Below, piece by piece: positions 4,446 to 7,593 of a DNA stretch of 7,593 bases; the first letter of the stretch is position 1; the number at the start of each line of letters is the position of its first letter. The stretch is from positions 1 through 7,593 of the forward strand of contig DATERL010000065.1 in the NCBI GenBank assembly GCA_035271585.1, given 5' to 3'. A program made the position numbers and the translations under genes. Under the pieces are notes generated by a model. The model was not told the DNA's origin. It did no database searches and saw nothing but the letters and a program-made list of their open reading frames with translations. This DNA comes from Roseimarinus sp035271585 (lineage in GTDB: Bacteria; Bacteroidota; Bacteroidia; Bacteroidales; Prolixibacteraceae).

Positions 4446-5255
4446 CTAAAACGAAGGAATTGTTTTCTGTACAATTACGGTATCGAAAGCAACAGCATAG
4501 GTTGCAAAATAACCATACACCTCGTCGGGCATGTTCGAAACAGGGTTGCCCGGCGCTATCGAGTTAAACGAACCACCCACATTTTCAGACAATCCGCTAT
4601 AATAATCAGCGGTTTCGTTGGTTAAGTGCCGTAGCTCGATTATAACGGTATCGCCTGGGGCAAAGGTTTTGTAATATATTGGCATCGAAATGATTCCATC
4701 TTTACCAAACGAATCGTCAACGATAAAAAATTCAGTAGAAGGAATTGCTCCCAACTTATTTAATTTCAGCCTAAAGAAGTTGTCTTCGCCTTTGGGATCC
4801 ATTACATTTACAATTGTATTAAGGCTGTCGGGGCTTCCCCAAAATGGGTTTGGAACAAAGGTGGTGTATCCAATTTCCACTACGCGTGGCATGGTAGAGC
4901 TTACTTCGACTACTTGCTGGTCAATTTCAACTTTTAAAGTATAAGTTTCACCAAACTGTGCTTTTAGATTTTTTGAAACAAAGAAGCCCGCAGTATCGGG
5001 TACAAGGGTTTCCGATTCACCATTTGAGTTTGCAATCGTAACATTGGCATTGGTTTGCCTAAGCATATCGGGCACATCGTAAAATGCCTGGCTGTACGAA
5101 AGTGATACTTTTACAGCGGGATCGAGGTTGGTGAGCGTAGCTTCAACAATTAAGCGTTTTTCGATATTATGCAAGTCGAGCACTACTTCCTCTTCGCAAC
5201 TCGAAAAAAGAAAAGGCAAGAACACCAATAGTATATAGAAGTTATTTCGTTTCAT
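4446..5255 (-). CDS. DUF4249 family outer-membrane-associated lipoprotein
   Basis: A 269-residue lipoprotein. The N-terminus has a lipoprotein signal (MKRNNFYILLVFLPFLFSSC) with Cys20 as the lipidated residue, followed by 'EEEVVLDL', a normal DUF4249 opening. An Ig-like region follows: 'RLIVEATLTNLDPAVKVSLS', then 'ANVTIANSNGE' and 'FGETYTLKVEI'. The conserved C-terminal pattern '..PGNPVSNMPDEVYGYFATYAV' is also present. The length is close to the family's usual size. DUF4249 proteins are almost always encoded next to a TonB-dependent receptor and are thought to act with it at the cell surface; the substrate is unknown. The start lies only 11 bases after the receptor stop, so the two are surely cotranscribed, with this gene second. 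Confidence 0.92.
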   Translation of the reverse strand: MKRNNFYILLVFLPFLFSSCEEEVVLDLHNIEKRLIVEATLTNLDPAVKVSLSYSQAFYDVPDMLRQTNANVTIANSNGESETLVPDTAGFFVSKNLKAQFGETYTLKVEIDQQVVEVSSTMPRVVEIGYTTFVPNPFWGSPDSLNTIVNVMDPKGEDNFFRLKLNKLGAIPSTEFFIVDDSFGKDGIISMPIYYKTFAPGDTVIIELRHLTNETADYYSGLSENVGGSFNSIAPGNPVSNMPDEVYGYFATYAVAFDTVIVQKTIPSF

Positions 5256-5266
5256 TGTTCATTGTT

Positions 5267-7582
5267 TTAAAATTTAAAATTCCAACTAATCGACGGAATA
5301 GCTGAAAACAAGTAAACCATACTGGTTTTGGTCTGTCCCGGATTGTCAGCATCTTCACTAAAAATATAGCTATAGGGGTTTTTACGCGCGTAAGCGTTAT
5401 AAACCGAAAAATTGAGTTCGCTCCGAAAATATTTGCGTTCGGCCAGTAGCCAGGTTGCACCAATGTCGAGTCGGTGATAATCGGGCATGCGGTAGCCGTT
5501 TCGTTCGGTATAAAGGTTGGCAATTTTTCCATCGACATAATACTTGCCCGCAGGAAAAGTAACCGCGTTTCCGGTATAGTAAACCCAGTTGCCAGATAAG
5601 TTCCATTTTTTATTGAGTTGGTACATGGCCACCACCGAAATGTCGTGTAAACGGTCTTGTCGAGCGGGGTACCAATCGCCTTTATTTATGCCCTCGATTT
5701 GCTTTAGCGAGCGTGCCAGTGTGTACGAAATCCATCCGGTGAGCTTCCCTTCTTTTTTCTCTAAAAGTAGTTCGGTGCCGTAAGCTATCCCTTCCCCATA
5801 CAATAGTTCTGCCTCAACCATTTCGTTTAGAATCAGGCTTGCACCTGTTTTATAATCGATTTGGTTTTGCATTGTTTTATAATAAGCTTCGATTGAGAAC
5901 TGGTACTGATGATTCTTTAAGTTTCGAAAAAAACCCACGCTAAGCTGATCGCCAATTTGCGGTTTCACGTTGGGGCTGCTGGGTATCCAATAATCGATTG
6001 GTGTACCGGCTGTTGCGTTTTGTAATAGGTGGATGTATTGCGACATGCGGTTAAAGCCCGCTTTAACACTGGTGTTTTCATTGATGATATAAGTAGCGCT
6101 AATCCGAGGTTCAAGGTTCCAGTAGGGGCTATACCAATCGCCACTGGTATAAGTTAGTGAGTCAAGAATGTCGCCTTTGGCGTTGAATTGGTATTCGGTG
6201 CCTGCTCCAAAACGTACAAAGTTAGATAGCCTTACCCCGTATGCCAGCGTGAGTCGGCCTGCAATTTTTTGTTCATTCGACAGGTACAGCGCAGCGTCAA
6301 GCCCTTTTTTTTCTGAAACACTTAGGTTTTGTACTACGTTGTCGAGCGATACCAGTTTGAGACTTCCCGGTTTAAAAAGATAATTGTTTACTTCGGCGCC
6401 AAACATAAAAGTGTTGTTTGGATTGAGGTAATAGGTGAAACGTTGTTTTAGTGTTTGCCCAACAATTCCGGCTTTGAGGTTAAACGAAAAGTCGAAATCG
6501 GCTTCGGTGTTGTAGTTATAGTCGTTTAAAATAAATGAAGTGTGACTAAATAGTTTAGGTGAAAAAACGTGCACCCAGCGGGCTGTGGCTGTTTTATTTC
6601 CCCAGTTAAAACCGAAACTACTGGTCTTTAGTGCATCGCGACCCAAGTAGCCCGAAAAATACAAGCGATCTTTTTCCCCCAATTCAAGATGGGCTTTCAG
6701 ATTCAAGTCGTAGAAAAAAAGTTGGCTGCTTCGAAGTGTTTCGTTTTTGGCAAAAAGTAGAAAAAGGTCGGCATAAGTACGACGTCCTGATAAAAGGAAG
6801 GTGCTACCTCCTTTGCCAATGGGGCCTTCGAGTGTGAGCCGGCTCGAAATGAGTCCAATGCCCCCGGTTGCCGAGAAACGTTCTGAGTTTCCGTCGCGCA
6901 TAGTAATGTCGAGTACCGACGAAGCCCTACCACCAAATTGCGCAGGTACTCCACCTTTGTATAGCTTAGCACTGTTAATGGCATCGGAATTAAATACCGA
7001 AAAAAAACCAAGCAAGTGCGATGGGTTGTATACTGGAGCATCGTCGAGTAGTATTAGGTTTTGATCAACTTGTCCGCCACGTACATAAAAACCCGAACCG
7101 CCTTCGCCTGCCGACGAAACACCAGGCATCAACTGTATGGTTTTCAATAAATCTTGTTCGCCAAAAAGTACCGGTATAGACTTAATGGTTTTAGGGTCGA
7201 GTTTAAATGCACCCATTTCAACACCTATAATGTTTTGGTTGATGGCTTCGGTGCTAATGAGTATTTCTCCCAACTGCTCAGTTGAAGGCTCAAGCCTTAT
7301 GTTGTAGGTAAGTTGCCGATCGACAGGTATGGTAAATTGCTTGGTTTGATAGCCCAAGTACGAAACCCTGAATGTATATAAATCAGGCTTCATATTGATG
7401 GAGTAAAAACCAAAAGCATTGGTTGCAGTGCCGGTTTTTAGCTGCTCAACGTAAATTGTTGCCCCAATTAGGTCTTCTCCATTGCTGGCATCCTTTACGC
7501 TTCCGATTATAGTTACGTTTACTTGTGCCTGAACTAGAAAACTAATTAATGACAATATGATTACGAATAAATATTTCTTCAT
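5267..7582 (-). CDS. TonB-dependent receptor with carboxypeptidase-regulatory-like N-terminal domain
   Basis: A 771-residue outer-membrane transporter. Residues 1-19 are a signal peptide (cleavage after VQA). About 23-100 form a CarboxypepD_reg-like domain ('GSVKDASNGEDLIGATIYVE', then 'GFYSINMKPDLYTFRVSYLGY'). About 125-235 are the plug, with 'GEQDLLKTIQLMPGVSSAGE', 'GFYVRGGQVDQNLILLDDAPVY' and 'YKGGVPAQFGGRASSVLDI'. The rest is the beta-barrel, ending in phenylalanine (ISWNFKF), the usual BAM signal. It should import a scarce substrate, energised by TonB-ExbBD; the substrate cannot be told from sequence. It is not SusC-like in size, and its partner is a DUF4249 lipoprotein, not SusD. Only 11 bases lie upstream in the window, so its promoter is outside. 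Confidence 0.96.
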   Translation of the reverse strand: MKKYLFVIILSLISFLVQAQVNVTIIGSVKDASNGEDLIGATIYVEQLKTGTATNAFGFYSINMKPDLYTFRVSYLGYQTKQFTIPVDRQLTYNIRLEPSTEQLGEILISTEAINQNIIGVEMGAFKLDPKTIKSIPVLFGEQDLLKTIQLMPGVSSAGEGGSGFYVRGGQVDQNLILLDDAPVYNPSHLLGFFSVFNSDAINSAKLYKGGVPAQFGGRASSVLDITMRDGNSERFSATGGIGLISSRLTLEGPIGKGGSTFLLSGRRTYADLFLLFAKNETLRSSQLFFYDLNLKAHLELGEKDRLYFSGYLGRDALKTSSFGFNWGNKTATARWVHVFSPKLFSHTSFILNDYNYNTEADFDFSFNLKAGIVGQTLKQRFTYYLNPNNTFMFGAEVNNYLFKPGSLKLVSLDNVVQNLSVSEKKGLDAALYLSNEQKIAGRLTLAYGVRLSNFVRFGAGTEYQFNAKGDILDSLTYTSGDWYSPYWNLEPRISATYIINENTSVKAGFNRMSQYIHLLQNATAGTPIDYWIPSSPNVKPQIGDQLSVGFFRNLKNHQYQFSIEAYYKTMQNQIDYKTGASLILNEMVEAELLYGEGIAYGTELLLEKKEGKLTGWISYTLARSLKQIEGINKGDWYPARQDRLHDISVVAMYQLNKKWNLSGNWVYYTGNAVTFPAGKYYVDGKIANLYTERNGYRMPDYHRLDIGATWLLAERKYFRSELNFSVYNAYARKNPYSYIFSEDADNPGQTKTSMVYLFSAIPSISWNFKF

Positions 7583-7593
7583 TCTGTTTAAGT

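Noticed and set aside
5242..7064. Several 64-112-codon frames on both strands within the receptor gene
   Set aside because: They are shadows of the 771-residue TonB-dependent receptor, which has full domain support.

Overview
The window comes from a Bacteroidota chromosome, probably class Bacteroidia; a Marinilabiliales-like relative is a guess. Three things point there: the gene families (DUF3078, DUF2279, and a TonB-dependent receptor paired with a DUF4249 lipoprotein), AT-rich intergenic DNA with A-rich leaders instead of strong Shine-Dalgarno sites, and one clear Bacteroidota-type promoter (TTTG-N20-TAnnTTTG) before the second toxin-antitoxin locus.

Layout. Positions 1-149 hold the last 48 codons of an outer-membrane-type protein, probably DUF3078. 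An SRPBCC/START-like protein (208-582, +) follows and overlaps tail to tail with a macro-domain ADP-ribose hydrolase (572-1081, -). Positions 1082-1384 hold short repeats and hairpins. A Phd/YefM-Txe/YoeB toxin-antitoxin operon (1911 down to 1385, -) has its own palindromic operator. Positions 1957-2835 hold no intact gene. They contain an inverted pair of bulged hairpins, two tandem-hairpin repeat units, and the C-terminal stub of a helix-turn-helix regulator. A DUF2279 envelope protein (2836-3756, +) is followed by a ParDE locus (3876-4419, +) whose antitoxin gene carries a -1 frameshift while the toxin frame is open. The last 3.1 kb (7582 down to 4446, -) is a two-gene operon: a TonB-dependent receptor and a DUF4249 lipoprotein, a typical Bacteroidota outer-membrane uptake pair of unknown substrate.

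How it fits together. The single-copy genes are ordinary envelope and housekeeping genes. Between them lie accessory pieces: two TA modules and two patches of REP-like hairpins. The hairpins follow consistent rules. Stem sequences differ with compensatory changes, while trinucleotide loops, bulge positions and the spacing between paired hairpins are kept. This suggests non-autonomous REP/BIME-like elements recognised by structure, as RAYT (Y1 transposase) enzymes do; no transposase is present here. The most notable gene-level observation is the ParDE locus, where a frameshifted antitoxin sits beside a toxin that also seems to deviate at several commonly conserved positions.
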